NCBI RefSeq assembly: GCF_006715175.1
Contig: NZ_VFMQ01000001.1
Span: forward strand, 2,542,001 to 2,606,000
Direction: 5' to 3'
Origin: Curtobacterium citreum
Lineage (GTDB): Bacteria; Actinomycetota; Actinomycetes; Actinomycetales; Microbacteriaceae
DNA: 64,000 nt
Both the position numbers and the translations under genes were made by a program. Below, piece after piece: positions 8,726 to 17,899 of this stretch (its first letter is position 1; every line of letters begins with the position of its first letter). The notes below the pieces were generated by a model, which saw only the letters and a program-made list of their open reading frames with translations, had not been told where the DNA came from and did no database searches.

Positions 8726-9757
8726 TCATCCTGTCGGGTCGAGCAGGCGCTCCACGGCGCGACGCGCCGCCTCGCCCACCGCGTCGCCACGGCGGAGGCG
8801 ACGCGCGCGCCGGAGGGCGGCAGGGGCCTCCAGGACGATCCGCCGCCACGCGGCCGGCGTGAGCTGCGCGCCGGCCGGGCGGACGAGGTCAAGGACCAGC
8901 CGCACCAGCGTGCGCAGCACGACGCGGGTGACGAGCCGGCGGGAGCCGTTGCGGACGACGACGAGCAGACGGTTCCGCATGCTCTGGGTCCGCACGAGCG
9001 GACCGTCGCTGGCCGAGCTCGCCGCGTGCCGGTGCACGACGACGGCGTCGGGTGCGGAGCGGACGTCGTACCCGGCGAGGCGGAGTCGCCACGCGACGTC
9101 GAGGTCCTCGTAGTACATGAACAGGGACTCGTCGAAGCCGCCGACCTCGTCGAGGGGTCCGCGGCGCAGGAACACGGCCCCGCCGGAGAAGCCGAAGAGC
9201 GGTGCGTGCTCGGGCGCGTCGTCCACGGGCCGCAACCAGTCGCGGTCCCGCCCGTTGCCGGACCGGTCGAGCACGACCCCCGTGCCGTTCACCAGGGTCT
9301 CGCCCACCTCGGCTCGGTGCCAGCGGGCGCCGTCCCGGGCGACGAGGTCCGTGGCCGAGCGCGGCGCGTCGGCCGGCGTCCGGACGAAGCGGCCCTCGAG
9401 CACTGCGGTCGCGGCGACCGCCGCGACGGTCGGACCACCGGCGGCGAGCACTGCGAGCCCGCGGTCGAGGAACCCGTGGTCGGCGACCGCGTCGTTGTTG
9501 AGGAGCACGACGGTCTCCCCCGACGCCGCCGCGATGCCGCGGGCGACCCCGCCGGCGAACCCGGCGTTGGTCCGTTCGGCGACGATCGTCACACCCGGCA
9601 GGTCGGCGCGGTACGCCGCGACGGTGTCGTCGTCGGACTCGTTCACGACGAGGACCACCTCGACCGACGCGTCGACGCGCTGCGAGAGCACGGACCGGAC
9701 GGCACGGCGGGTGAGTTCGGGCTGGTGCCAGTCGACGATGACCACGGAGACGTCCAC
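8726..9757 (-). CDS. GT2 family glycosyltransferase (rhamnosyltransferase-like)
   Basis: A 343-residue GT-A enzyme. Early motifs are V-V-I-V-D-W and N-A-G-F-A-G-G, then the L-L-N-N-D-A metal-binding region, then G-G-F-D-E-S-L-F-M-Y-Y-E-D-L-D-V-A-W-R. These are typical of the WbbL/RfbN-like branch, often rhamnosyltransferases. The C-terminal 80 residues are basic and may associate with the membrane. GTG 9757 gives the full N-terminal strand; an imperfect box (GACACT) lies 6 nt upstream, so this may be a leaderless gene. The donor sugar is inferred, not shown. Confidence 0.85.
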   Translation of the reverse strand: MDVSVVIVDWHQPELTRRAVRSVLSQRVDASVEVVLVVNESDDDTVAAYRADLPGVTIVAERTNAGFAGGVARGIAAASGETVVLLNNDAVADHGFLDRGLAVLAAGGPTVAAVAATAVLEGRFVRTPADAPRSATDLVARDGARWHRAEVGETLVNGTGVVLDRSGNGRDRDWLRPVDDAPEHAPLFGFSGGAVFLRRGPLDEVGGFDESLFMYYEDLDVAWRLRLAGYDVRSAPDAVVVHRHAASSASDGPLVRTQSMRNRLLVVVRNGSRRLVTRVVLRTLVRLVLDLVRPAGAQLTPAAWRRIVLEAPAALRRARRLRRGDAVGEAARRAVERLLDPTG

Positions 9758-9801
9758 GAGGCCAGTGTCCCAGGTCGCCGGAGGACCCGGACCACGTCCG
9801 G

Positions 9802-9807
9802 TACAGT
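9802..9807 (+). promoter_or_regulatory. Putative -10 box TACAGT
   Basis: GTACAGT lies about 70 nt before GTG 9879. The same GTACAGT occurs before the exporter operon (12476) and the gene at 16730. No consensus -35 is visible, so this is tentative. Confidence 0.35.
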
Positions 9808-9878
9808 GGTGCCGCCTTCCGGGGCAGTCCCACGAGCTCCCGGGCCGACCCCACCAGCCGACGTATGGAGATCCGTCC

Positions 9879-12446
9879 GTGTCCACATCAGCGCCTCGCG
9901 TGTCCGTCGTCGTCATCAACTTCCGCGGGACCGACGACACCCTCGAGTGCATCGCGCGCCTGACCGAGGTCGACTGGCCGGCGGACCGGCTCGAGATCGT
10001 CGTCGTCGAGAACGGCTCCGGGGACGACAGCGAGCAGCGCCTGCGCGCCGAGCTCGGCAGCCGGAAGAACGTCAAGATCGTGGTCTCCGCGGAGAACCTC
10101 GGCTTCACCGGCGGGAGCAACCTCGGCGCGCGCGAGGCGTCCGGCGACGTCGTGGCGTTCCTCAACAACGACGCGAAGCCCGACGTGAACTGGATCAAGG
10201 AGGGCATGGCGGGCTTCGCCCCGAGCCCCCGGGTCGCCGCGGTCGCGAGCAAGGTGCTCGACTGGGACGGCAAGGCGATCGACTTCGTCGAGTCCGGCCT
10301 GAGCTGGTTCGGCATGGGCTACAAGGCGCACGTCACCGAGATCGACGACGGCCGCTTCGACACCCCGCAGGACCTGCTGTTCGGCACCGGCTCCGCGCTG
10401 TTCGTCCGCCGCGAGGTGTTCCTCGAGGTCGGCGGGTTCGACGAGGGCCTGTTCATGTTCTACGACGACGTGGACCTGGGCTGGCGCCTCAACCTGCTCG
10501 GCTACCGCGTGCGGTTCGCCCCGCGCTCGGTCGTCTTCCACAAGCACCACGGCTCGATGAAGTCGTTCGGCGACCACCGCGAGATGTACCTGCTCGAGCG
10601 GAACGCCCTGCACCTGCTCTACAAGAACCTGTCCGACGAGAACCTCGGGACCTTCCTGCCCGCGGCCCTCGCGCTGCTCGCCCGTCGTGCCGTCGCGAAG
10701 AGTGGCCGCGACTCGGAGGAGTTCGACATCCGTCGCTTCACCGGTGCGCCGGACGAGTTCGACCCGACGACGCCGATGTCGAAGGAGGCCGTCGCCGGTC
10801 TCTACGCCCTCGACCAGTTCGTCGCGGACCTCCCCCGCCTCGGCGAGGAGCGCCGCCGGATCCAGTCGCAGCGCGTGCGCTCCGACAAGGAGGTCTTCCG
10901 CCTGTTCGGCGACGCCTTCAAGCCGCTGTTCGAGGACGGCTACTTCCTCGAGGGCTACCAGGCCATCATCGAGGCGTTCGACGTCGAGCAGCCGATGCAC
11001 CGCACGAAGGTCCTCATCATCACCGGCGACGCGCTCGGCGAGAAGATGGCCGGCCCGGGCATGCGCGCGTGGAAGATCGCCGAGGCACTCGCCCCGCACA
11101 ACGACGTCCGCCTGGTGACCTGGAACGTCGCGAACCGCAAGTCCGACGCCTTCGAGGTCTCCCGCGTGCCGCTCCAGCACGAGCGCACGATGCGCGAGCA
11201 CGAGGAGTGGGCAGACGTCATCTTCTTCCAGGGCTACGCGCTGCACCACTTCCAGACGTTGCAGAACTCGAACAAGACCATGGTCGTCGACCTGTACGAC
11301 CCGATGCACCTCGAGCAGCTCGAGCAGGCGCGCGACAACGGCGACGTCGGCTGGCGCAACCAGGTCACCTCGACCACCGAGGTCATCAACCGCCAGCTCG
11401 AGCGCGGCGACTTCTTCCTCTGCGCCTCGGAGCGTCAGCGCCTGTTCTGGCTCGGACAGCTGGCCGCCGTCGGTCGTGTCAACCCGGACAACTACCTGGC
11501 GGACGACAACCTCGAGAAGCTCATCGCGATCGCGCCGTTCGGCATGGACTCGACGCCGCCGAAGCACGAGCGCAAGGCGATCCGCGGCGTGACCCCCGGC
11601 ATCGGCGAGGACGACAAGGTCGTCATCTGGGGCGGTGGCATCTACAACTGGTTCGACACCCCCTCGCTCGTCCGCGCGGTGGCCAAGGTCGCCGAGACGC
11701 ACGACGACATCCGTCTGTTCTTCCTCGGCGTCGCGCACCCGAACCCCGACGTGCCGGAGATGGCGATCGTCGCCGAGACCCGCCGCATCAGCGACCACCT
11801 GGGCCTGACGAACAAGCACGTCTTCTTCAACGAGCAGTGGGTGGCGCTGGACGACCGGCAGAACTACCTGCTCGAGGCCGACGCCGGCGTCAGCACGCAC
11901 TTCGCGCACATCGAGACGACGTTCTCGTTCCGCACCCGCATCCTCGACTACATGTGGGCGAACCTGCCGATCGTCACGACCGACGGTGACAGCTTCGGCG
12001 ACCTGGTCGCGGCCGAGGGCATGGGCGTCGCCGTGAAGGAGCGCGACGTCGACGGACTCGCCGCCGCGCTCGAGTCGATGCTGTACGACCCCGAAGCCGC
12101 CGCTGCCGCCCGCGCCGCGGTGAGCCGGGTCCGCGAGGACTTCACGTGGGAGCGTGCTCTCGCTCCCCTGGTCGAGTTCTGCAAGGACCCGCACGTCGCC
12201 GCGGACCGCGCGCACGAGGCCGCCGTCCCGGCCGGTTCCGTCGCGGCAGCGGGCCGCCCGCGCGTGCAGCTCAGCCCCGCGCGGGCCCGTGAGCTGCAGT
12301 TCCACCAGATCGCGAACAGCCGGCACGGTCTCGTCCGCGACGCCCGGCTCGCGGCCTGGTACCTGCGCGAGAACGGCGTCTCCGGGCTGCGCGACAAGGT
12401 GCAGAACCGCGCCCGGCTGATGCGCGAGAGCAAGAACGGGCGCTGA
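9879..12446 (+). CDS. Two-domain glycosyltransferase, GT2 + GT4 fusion
   Basis: An 855-residue cytoplasmic protein with two catalytic folds. The GT2 domain spans about residues 5-270: V-V-V-I-N-F start, L-N-N-D-A-K-P-D metal site, G-G-F-D-E-G-L-F-M-F-Y-D-D-V-D. A linker follows, then a GT4/GT-B domain from about residue 370 to 775, with L-I-I-T-G-D-A-L-G-E-K-M, I-W-G-G-G-I-Y-N-W-F-D-T and a region I-E-T-T-F-S-F-R in place of the usual E-x7-E. Such fusions can add two sugars in succession to a growing chain. GTG 9879 is supported by GGAG 8 nt upstream. It immediately precedes the ABC exporter genes, so it likely builds the exported glycan. Confidence 0.88.
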   Translation: MSTSAPRVSVVVINFRGTDDTLECIARLTEVDWPADRLEIVVVENGSGDDSEQRLRAELGSRKNVKIVVSAENLGFTGGSNLGAREASGDVVAFLNNDAKPDVNWIKEGMAGFAPSPRVAAVASKVLDWDGKAIDFVESGLSWFGMGYKAHVTEIDDGRFDTPQDLLFGTGSALFVRREVFLEVGGFDEGLFMFYDDVDLGWRLNLLGYRVRFAPRSVVFHKHHGSMKSFGDHREMYLLERNALHLLYKNLSDENLGTFLPAALALLARRAVAKSGRDSEEFDIRRFTGAPDEFDPTTPMSKEAVAGLYALDQFVADLPRLGEERRRIQSQRVRSDKEVFRLFGDAFKPLFEDGYFLEGYQAIIEAFDVEQPMHRTKVLIITGDALGEKMAGPGMRAWKIAEALAPHNDVRLVTWNVANRKSDAFEVSRVPLQHERTMREHEEWADVIFFQGYALHHFQTLQNSNKTMVVDLYDPMHLEQLEQARDNGDVGWRNQVTSTTEVINRQLERGDFFLCASERQRLFWLGQLAAVGRVNPDNYLADDNLEKLIAIAPFGMDSTPPKHERKAIRGVTPGIGEDDKVVIWGGGIYNWFDTPSLVRAVAKVAETHDDIRLFFLGVAHPNPDVPEMAIVAETRRISDHLGLTNKHVFFNEQWVALDDRQNYLLEADAGVSTHFAHIETTFSFRTRILDYMWANLPIVTTDGDSFGDLVAAEGMGVAVKERDVDGLAAALESMLYDPEAAAAARAAVSRVREDFTWERALAPLVEFCKDPHVAADRAHEAAVPAGSVAAAGRPRVQLSPARARELQFHQIANSRHGLVRDARLAAWYLRENGVSGLRDKVQNRARLMRESKNGR

Positions 12447-12475
12447 CGCCCGGCGGCCGCCCCTGGTCGCCGATG

Positions 12476-12481
12476 TACAGT
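12476..12481 (+). promoter_or_regulatory. Putative -10 box TACAGT before the exporter operon
   Basis: GTACAGT is followed by TGTCCGTC and lies 34 nt before TTG 12516. The context resembles that at 16681, where GTACAGT is followed by CGGCCGTC. It would drive wzm-wzt and the two glycosyltransferases behind them. Confidence 0.35.
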
Positions 12482-12515
12482 TGTCCGTCGCCCGCGTCGA
12501 ACGTAAGGACCCCCT

Positions 12516-13412
12516 TTGAGCAACATCGTCACCGAGCGGTTCGAGCGCCTCCGGCAGGAGCAGATGGTCCCGGCCGGTCGCCCGGCCACCGCCGTCATCG
12601 GGTCGCTGCGTGAGATCTTCGCGCACCGGCAGCTCCTCGACCTGCTGATCCGTCGCGACCTCAAGTCGCGGTACAAGGACAGCGCGCTCGGCTTCGCCTG
12701 GACCCTGATCCGCCCGCTCGTGCAGCTGGCGATCTACTTCTTCGTCCTCGGTGAGATCCTCGGCGCGTCCCGGAACATCCCGGAGTTCGCGATCTACGTG
12801 TTCTCCGGCTTGACGCTCTACGGCCTGTTCAGCGAGATCGTCGCCGCGGGGACGGCGTCGATCGTCGGCAACGCGGGCCTGATCAAGAAGATCTACCTGC
12901 CGCGCGAGATCTACCCGCTCGCGAGCGTCGGTGCCGCGCTGTTCAACTTCGGCGTGCAGCTCGTCGTCCTGATCGCCGCCGCGATCCTGCAGAGCGGCTT
13001 CGCCTGGGTGCGCCTCGACCTGCTCTACTTCCTGCCGTCGGTCGCGGTCATCCTGATCTGGGCGACCGCCCTCGCCCTGCTGCTCGCGGCGCTGAACGTC
13101 TACCTGCGTGACATGCAGTACCTCGTCGAGGTCCTCGTGCTCCTGCTCATGTGGGCGTCCCCGATCGTCTACAGCTGGCAGATGGTGGCCACCCGCGCGC
13201 CGGAGTGGCTGCTCTCGATCTACACGTCCAACCCGATCACCCTGGCCGTCCTCGGCATCCACCGTGCGTTCTGGACCGCCGGTGCCGACTCCGAGTACCC
13301 GTCGCACCTGCTGGTCCGGATGGCGGTCGCCGCCGTCGTCGGCCTGGTCGCGCTCCTCGTGTGCCAGCGTGTGTTCGCCAAGCTGCAGGGCAACTTCGCC
13401 CAGGAGATCTGA
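12516..13412 (+). CDS. wzm: ABC-2 type polysaccharide exporter permease (Wzm-like)
   Basis: A 298-residue membrane protein with six predicted segments and a cytoplasmic N-terminus carrying the L-I-R-R-D-L-K-S-R-Y-K-D-S motif typical of ABC-2 polysaccharide export permeases. It forms the channel that moves undecaprenyl-linked glycan across the membrane, partnered by the ATPase encoded 4 nt downstream. TTG 12516 is chosen because TAAGGA lies 7-8 nt upstream and the next candidate starts would remove the amphipathic N-terminus. Confidence 0.92.
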   Translation: MSNIVTERFERLRQEQMVPAGRPATAVIGSLREIFAHRQLLDLLIRRDLKSRYKDSALGFAWTLIRPLVQLAIYFFVLGEILGASRNIPEFAIYVFSGLTLYGLFSEIVAAGTASIVGNAGLIKKIYLPREIYPLASVGAALFNFGVQLVVLIAAAILQSGFAWVRLDLLYFLPSVAVILIWATALALLLAALNVYLRDMQYLVEVLVLLLMWASPIVYSWQMVATRAPEWLLSIYTSNPITLAVLGIHRAFWTAGADSEYPSHLLVRMAVAAVVGLVALLVCQRVFAKLQGNFAQEI

Positions 13413-13416
13413 TCCG

Positions 13417-14658
13417 ATGAGCATCGACAACGAGATCGACCGGGAGACCCGCTCCCCCTTCGCCGACGCCCCCGACGTCGTGACCGTGCGGAACGTGTCG
13501 AAGCGCTTCACGATCCGCAAGGACAACTCGCTCAAGGAGCGCGTCGTCACGCTGGGACGTGCCGGACGTCGCCACAGCGAGGACTTCTGGGCACTCAAGG
13601 ACATCAGCCTCGACATCCCCGCCGGCACCACGATCGGCCTGCTCGGCCCGAACGGCTCCGGGAAGTCGACGCTGCTCAAGACGATCGGCGGTATCCTCGA
13701 GCCCACCAGCGGCTCGGTGGAGCGCCGCGGTCGCCTCGCCGCCCTCATCGAGCTCGGCGCGGGCTTCCACCCGGACCTGACCGGGCGCGAGAACGTCTAC
13801 CTGAACGCTGCGATCCTCGGCCAGACGCAGGAGGAGACCGAGGCCCGGTTCGCCGACATCCTGCAGTTCTCCGGGATCGGCGACTTCATCGACACCCAGG
13901 TGAAGTTCTACTCGTCGGGCATGTACGTCCGACTCGCGTTCGCGGTCGCGATCAACACCGACCCCGACGTGCTCCTCGTCGACGAGGTCCTGGCGGTCGG
14001 TGACGAGCAGTTCCAGAAGAAGTGTCTCGACAAGATCCGCGAGTTCCAGGAGCAGGGCCGCACGATCATCCTCGTGTCGCACTCGCTCGGCCAGGTCCAG
14101 GAACTCTGCGACTCCGCCGTCGTGCTGCACCACGGCGAGGTGAAGTTCCAGGGCTCCGCGCGTCTCGCGGTGAAGAACTTCCGCGAGATCCTCGAGGGCC
14201 GCCGCGTCGCCGAGGCCGAGGCCGCGCACCCGGAAGAGGACGCGAACCCCGCCAAGGTCGAGCGCGTCGAGCTCGAGATCCCCGGCCGCGCGCCCGGCGC
14301 CGAGCACCACCACGGCGACGACCTCGTCGTGCGTGCGACGTTCTCGCACAAGGACGTCCTGCCCGAGTGGCGCGCCGGGATCAAGATCGAGAACCACCTC
14401 GGTCACCCGGCGTTCGGCATCGACAGCCGCCAGACCCAGGTCCGGCACGACCCGCTCCGCGGCACGGCCACGGTCGAGTGGCGCCTCTCCGACCTGCGGC
14501 TCGGCGGTGGCCAGTACTTCGTGCACGTCTTCCTGGCGAAGCCGAACGGCGAGCACATCGTCATCGAGCGCGAGGCCGCCCGCTTCGTGGTCCAGGACGA
14601 GGACACCCAGTCCGGCATCGCCTGGACGAAGACCACCGAACGCCAGATCGGGGCCTGA
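13417..14658 (+). CDS. wzt: Polysaccharide export ATPase with C-terminal binding domain (Wzt-like)
   Basis: A 413-residue ATPase. The nucleotide-binding domain spans about residues 15-255. It has Walker A G-P-N-G-S-G-K-S-T, signature Y-S-S-G-M-Y-V-R-L and Walker B V-L-L-V-D-E-V-L-A-V-G-D, followed by the H-loop. After an acidic linker, a beta-rich domain of about 140 residues fits the Wzt C-terminal carbohydrate-binding domain, which in known systems recognises the finished glycan end. That suggests export coupled to recognition of a chain-end modification. ATG 13417 lies 4 nt after wzm. Confidence 0.93.
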   Translation: MSIDNEIDRETRSPFADAPDVVTVRNVSKRFTIRKDNSLKERVVTLGRAGRRHSEDFWALKDISLDIPAGTTIGLLGPNGSGKSTLLKTIGGILEPTSGSVERRGRLAALIELGAGFHPDLTGRENVYLNAAILGQTQEETEARFADILQFSGIGDFIDTQVKFYSSGMYVRLAFAVAINTDPDVLLVDEVLAVGDEQFQKKCLDKIREFQEQGRTIILVSHSLGQVQELCDSAVVLHHGEVKFQGSARLAVKNFREILEGRRVAEAEAAHPEEDANPAKVERVELEIPGRAPGAEHHHGDDLVVRATFSHKDVLPEWRAGIKIENHLGHPAFGIDSRQTQVRHDPLRGTATVEWRLSDLRLGGGQYFVHVFLAKPNGEHIVIEREAARFVVQDEDTQSGIAWTKTTERQIGA

Positions 14659-14660
14659 CG

Positions 14661-15803
14661 TTGCAGCACCTGCCGGTGCTGGTCGACGCGACGTCGATCC
14701 CGCCGAACCGCGGCGGGGTGGCGCGGTACATCTCCGGACTCCTCGCCGGACTGCAGGAGACCGGCAGCACGGTCGACGTCGTCGTCAAGCGTGCCGACCT
14801 CGCGTGGCTCCGCGCCCTCGCACCCGAGCACCGCTACCACCAGGCGCCGGGCTGGACGGCGCGCCGCCCGGCCCGGCTGGTCTGGGAGCAGACCGGCCTG
14901 CCGGCGCTGCTCCGCCGGGTCGGGGCGACCACCCTGCACAGCCCGCACTACACGTTCCCGGTGATCCGTGCCTCCCGGACGGTCGTCACCCTGCACGACG
15001 CGACGTTCTTCAGCGACCCGGCCGCGCACGCGCGCACCAAGGTCGCGTTCTTCCGGACCTGGACCCGACTCGCGCGCCGGTTCGCCCGCGCGACGGTCGC
15101 TCCGAGCGCCGCGACCGTCGGCGAGCTCGACCGGCTCGCGGGGACCGCCCGGCGGCCGACCGCCGTCGCGCACCTCGGGGTCGACGCGGCCGTGTTCCAC
15201 GCGCCCTCCTCCGCCGAGGTGACCGCGTTCCGCCACGCGCACGGACTCGGTGACGGCGACGACTGGATCGCGTTCCTCGGCACGGTCGAGCCGCGCAAGC
15301 GGATCCCCGAGCTCATCGCGGCCCACCGCGCGCTCGGCGACGCCGACGTGCCGCCGCTCCTGGTCGCGGGCGGCCTCGGCTGGGACGACACCGCCGTGCG
15401 GGAACTCCGCACCGCGGGCGACCGCCCCGGCGCACCGCTGCGGTACCTGGGCTACCTGCCGCTCGAGGAGCTCCGCGCGTTCCTCGGCGGCGCCCGCGTC
15501 GTCGTGTACCCGAGCACGGCCGAGGGCTTCGGGCTCCCGGTGCTCGAGGCGATGGCCTGCCGGGCCGACGTCCTCACCACCCGGCGGCTCGCGATCCCGG
15601 AGGTCGGCGGGGACGCGGTGACGTACACCGATCCCGACGCCGGCCCGATCCGTGCGGACCTCGCCGCCCTGCTCGCCGACGACCCGGACGGCCCCGCCCG
15701 CACGGCCCGTCGTGACCGTGCCGCCGCCCGCGCCGCGGGCTTCACGTGGGCGGCTTGCGCCCGCGTGCACCTCGGCGTCTACGCGACCGGGGTGGCCGCA
15801 TGA
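14661..15803 (+). CDS. GT4 family glycosyltransferase
   Basis: A 380-residue GT-B enzyme. The N-terminal half has G-G-V-A-R-Y-I near residue 15. The C-terminal half carries G-T-V-E-P-R-K-R and the nucleotide-binding E-G-F-G-L-P-V-L-E-A-M motif characteristic of GT4. TTG 14661 comes 2 nt after the wzt stop, and the end overlaps the next gene by 4 nt, so all are one transcript. Activity is probably mannosyl or rhamnosyl transfer in the cytoplasm; the sugar cannot be read from sequence. Confidence 0.87.
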   Translation: MQHLPVLVDATSIPPNRGGVARYISGLLAGLQETGSTVDVVVKRADLAWLRALAPEHRYHQAPGWTARRPARLVWEQTGLPALLRRVGATTLHSPHYTFPVIRASRTVVTLHDATFFSDPAAHARTKVAFFRTWTRLARRFARATVAPSAATVGELDRLAGTARRPTAVAHLGVDAAVFHAPSSAEVTAFRHAHGLGDGDDWIAFLGTVEPRKRIPELIAAHRALGDADVPPLLVAGGLGWDDTAVRELRTAGDRPGAPLRYLGYLPLEELRAFLGGARVVVYPSTAEGFGLPVLEAMACRADVLTTRRLAIPEVGGDAVTYTDPDAGPIRADLAALLADDPDGPARTARRDRAAARAAGFTWAACARVHLGVYATGVAA

Positions 15804-16675
15804 ACGCCGACGCCACAGCCGGCAGTGCCGGGCCTGGGCGGGCCGCGATCGTCACCGTCTCGTACAACTCGCACGACGTCCTGCCGCCCTTCCTGGCGTC
15901 GACCCCGGCCGCGAGCAGCGCCCCCGTCGAGGTCGTCGTCGCGGACAACGACTCCGCCGACGCGGACGGGCTGCGCGCCGTGACCGAGGCCGCCGGTGCG
16001 CGCTTCCTGGAGCTCGGCGAGAACCGTGGGTACGGCGCCGCCGTGAACCGCGCGGTCGCGACCCTCGGGCCGGACGTCCGCTGGGTGCTCGTGTCGAACC
16101 CGGACGTCGTGCTCGGCGCCGGCGCACTGGACCGGTTGATCGCGACCGCCGCCGCGGACCCGACGATCGGCGCCGTGGGACCCAAGGTGCTCGAACCGAC
16201 GGGCGAGGTCTACCCCTCGGCCCGGCTCGTGCCGTCGCTCCGGACCGGCCTCGGCCACGCGCTCTTCGCGAACCTCTGGCCGGGCAACCCCTGGACCAAG
16301 CGCTACCGACAGGAGGGCGAGCAGGACCTGCGCCGCGACGCCGGGTGGCTCTCCGGGGCGTGCGTGCTCGTGCGCCGTGACGTCTTCGAGCGACTCGGCG
16401 GCTTCGACGAGGGCTACTTCATGTACTTCGAGGACGTCGACCTCGGCTGGCGGGTCGGGCACCTCGGGCTCCGCAACGTGTACGAACCGGCGGCGACGGC
16501 GACCCACGTGGGAGGCACCGCCACGCAGGGGTCCTCGGATCGCATGCGTCGCGCCCACCACGAGAGCGCGTACCGTTTCCTCGCGCGGAAGTACCGGGGC
16601 TGGTGGCTGTGGCCGCTGCGCCTGGTGCTCCGGGTCGCGCTGGCCCTGCGCGCCCACCTCACGCACACCCGCTGA
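15800..16675 (+). CDS. GT2 glycosyltransferase, WbbL-like rhamnosyltransferase
   Basis: A 291-residue GT-A enzyme resembling WbbL. Motifs are V-T-V-S-Y-N-S-H near the N-terminus, N-R-G-Y-G-A-A-V-N, V-S-N-P-D-V as the metal site and G-G-F-D-E-G-Y-F-M-Y-F-E-D-V-D-L. In Mycobacterium, WbbL places L-rhamnose on GlcNAc-PP-decaprenol to start the wall linker. Here it sits with the exporter and dTDP-rhamnose genes, so it may start or extend the exported glycan. ATG 15800 overlaps the previous stop (ATGA). Confidence 0.87.
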   Translation: MNADATAGSAGPGRAAIVTVSYNSHDVLPPFLASTPAASSAPVEVVVADNDSADADGLRAVTEAAGARFLELGENRGYGAAVNRAVATLGPDVRWVLVSNPDVVLGAGALDRLIATAAADPTIGAVGPKVLEPTGEVYPSARLVPSLRTGLGHALFANLWPGNPWTKRYRQEGEQDLRRDAGWLSGACVLVRRDVFERLGGFDEGYFMYFEDVDLGWRVGHLGLRNVYEPAATATHVGGTATQGSSDRMRRAHHESAYRFLARKYRGWWLWPLRLVLRVALALRAHLTHTR

Positions 16676-16680
16676 CGCGG

Positions 16681-16686
16681 TACAGT
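16681..16686 (+). promoter_or_regulatory. Putative -10 box TACAGT
   Basis: GTACAGT falls 5 nt after the previous stop and 44 nt before ATG 16730, whose ribosome site GGAG is further downstream. It is the third copy of this heptamer before a glycan gene. Confidence 0.35.
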
Positions 16687-16729
16687 CGGCCGTCCTCCCG
16701 AACTCCTCCCCCCGAACCGGAGTCCCCGC

Positions 16730-17899
16730 ATGATCCTCGCCGTCACCCTGATGGTCCGCGACGAAGCGGACGTCCTGCCCGCGTGGCTCGACCACCACGT
16801 CGCCCAGGGCTTCGACGTCTTCGTCATCACCGACAACGGCTCCGTCGACGGCACCGCAGAGCTCCTCGCCGCGTTCGCCGAACGGGACGACGTCACCGTC
16901 GACCTGCGACACGACCCGGTGCACCGGAAGCAGCAAGGCACCGTCGTCACCGGCATGGCGCGGGACGCCTCGACCGTCCACCGCGCGGACTGGGTCGTCA
17001 ACGCCGACACCGACGAGTTCGTGCTCCCCGTCGACCGGTCGCTGACGGTGCGGCAGGTGTTCGAGCAGCTCGACCCGGTGATCGGCGCCTTCACCGTGCC
17101 GGTGGTCAACCTCGTCGGGGCGATGGCCGAGTCCGGCGCCGGGCTCGAGCGTCTGCACTGGCGCGACGAACGCTCGACCGACGAGCTGCGCGCCGTGGGC
17201 CTCCTCGCACCCCCGACGTCCAACGCCGTGCACGTCGGCGATCCGGAGGTCGTCGTCGTGCAGGGCAACCACCAGGTCAGCGTCGCGAACGGCGCCCCCG
17301 TGCCGCCGGCCCTCCGGCTCGAGGTCCTGCACCTGCCCTGGCGCTCGTGGCAGCAGTACGAGCACCGCGTCGACGTGTCCGGACGTGCCTACGAGGCGAA
17401 CCCCGACCTCACGCCGAGCCCGCGGCACCACGGCATGCGCGACTTCCGGCGGCTCCAGGAGGGGGTCCTCGAGTCGACGTTCTCGCTCCGGTTCGTGACC
17501 GACGCCGAAGCGGCCGACGGCCCGTTCACCCGTGACGACGGCGTGGCCGAGAGCCTCCGCCGCGCCGGATCCCCCGTACTCGACGGTGCGGACGCCGAAG
17601 CGCTCGTCCCCGAGGACCGTCTCCGACGCCTGCGCGCGGTCGGCCGGGCCGTGGTGCGTCGCGACGTGCGGATCGAGGAACTCGAGGACGCCGTCCGGGC
17701 CGGTGAGGCGACGGCGGACACGCTCCGTGCGACCGTCCAGTTCGAGCGCGACCGGGCACAGGCGGCGGTCCGCAGCTCCGAGGAGCGGGCCGCGGTCATC
17801 CAGGTCCGCGAGGCCGAGCTCGCCGCCGTCCGGGCGCGTCGCGTGGTGCGGATCGCCGACCGCGCAGGTGACGTCGCACGACGTCTGCGCCGGTCCTAG
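16730..17899 (+). CDS. Glycosyltransferase family 2 type (GT92-like) with coiled-coil tail
   Basis: A 389-residue protein. Residues 1-240 begin with L-M-V-R-D-E-A-D-V-L-P-A-W-L-D-H-H and contain I-T-D-N-G-S-V-D-G-T and N-A-D-T-D-E-F. These match the Glyco_tranf_2_4 family, which uses a DxD-like site. The last 110 residues are charged and rich in E/R/A heptads, a likely coiled coil that may dock to a partner glycosyltransferase. Its stop shares a CTAG with the stop of the convergent gene. Confidence 0.8.
   Translation: MILAVTLMVRDEADVLPAWLDHHVAQGFDVFVITDNGSVDGTAELLAAFAERDDVTVDLRHDPVHRKQQGTVVTGMARDASTVHRADWVVNADTDEFVLPVDRSLTVRQVFEQLDPVIGAFTVPVVNLVGAMAESGAGLERLHWRDERSTDELRAVGLLAPPTSNAVHVGDPEVVVVQGNHQVSVANGAPVPPALRLEVLHLPWRSWQQYEHRVDVSGRAYEANPDLTPSPRHHGMRDFRRLQEGVLESTFSLRFVTDAEAADGPFTRDDGVAESLRRAGSPVLDGADAEALVPEDRLRRLRAVGRAVVRRDVRIEELEDAVRAGEATADTLRATVQFERDRAQAAVRSSEERAAVIQVREAELAAVRARRVVRIADRAGDVARRLRRS

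Noticed and set aside
6533..11989. Plus-strand open frame of about 1,800 codons
   Set aside because: It mirrors three or four genuine genes in other frames, and the product is an R/V/D/G-rich string with no domain.
9888..13748. Minus-strand open frame of nearly 1,300 codons
   Set aside because: It is antisense to the GT2-GT4 fusion and wzm, both of which have clear motifs; composition is typical of GC-rich shadow frames.
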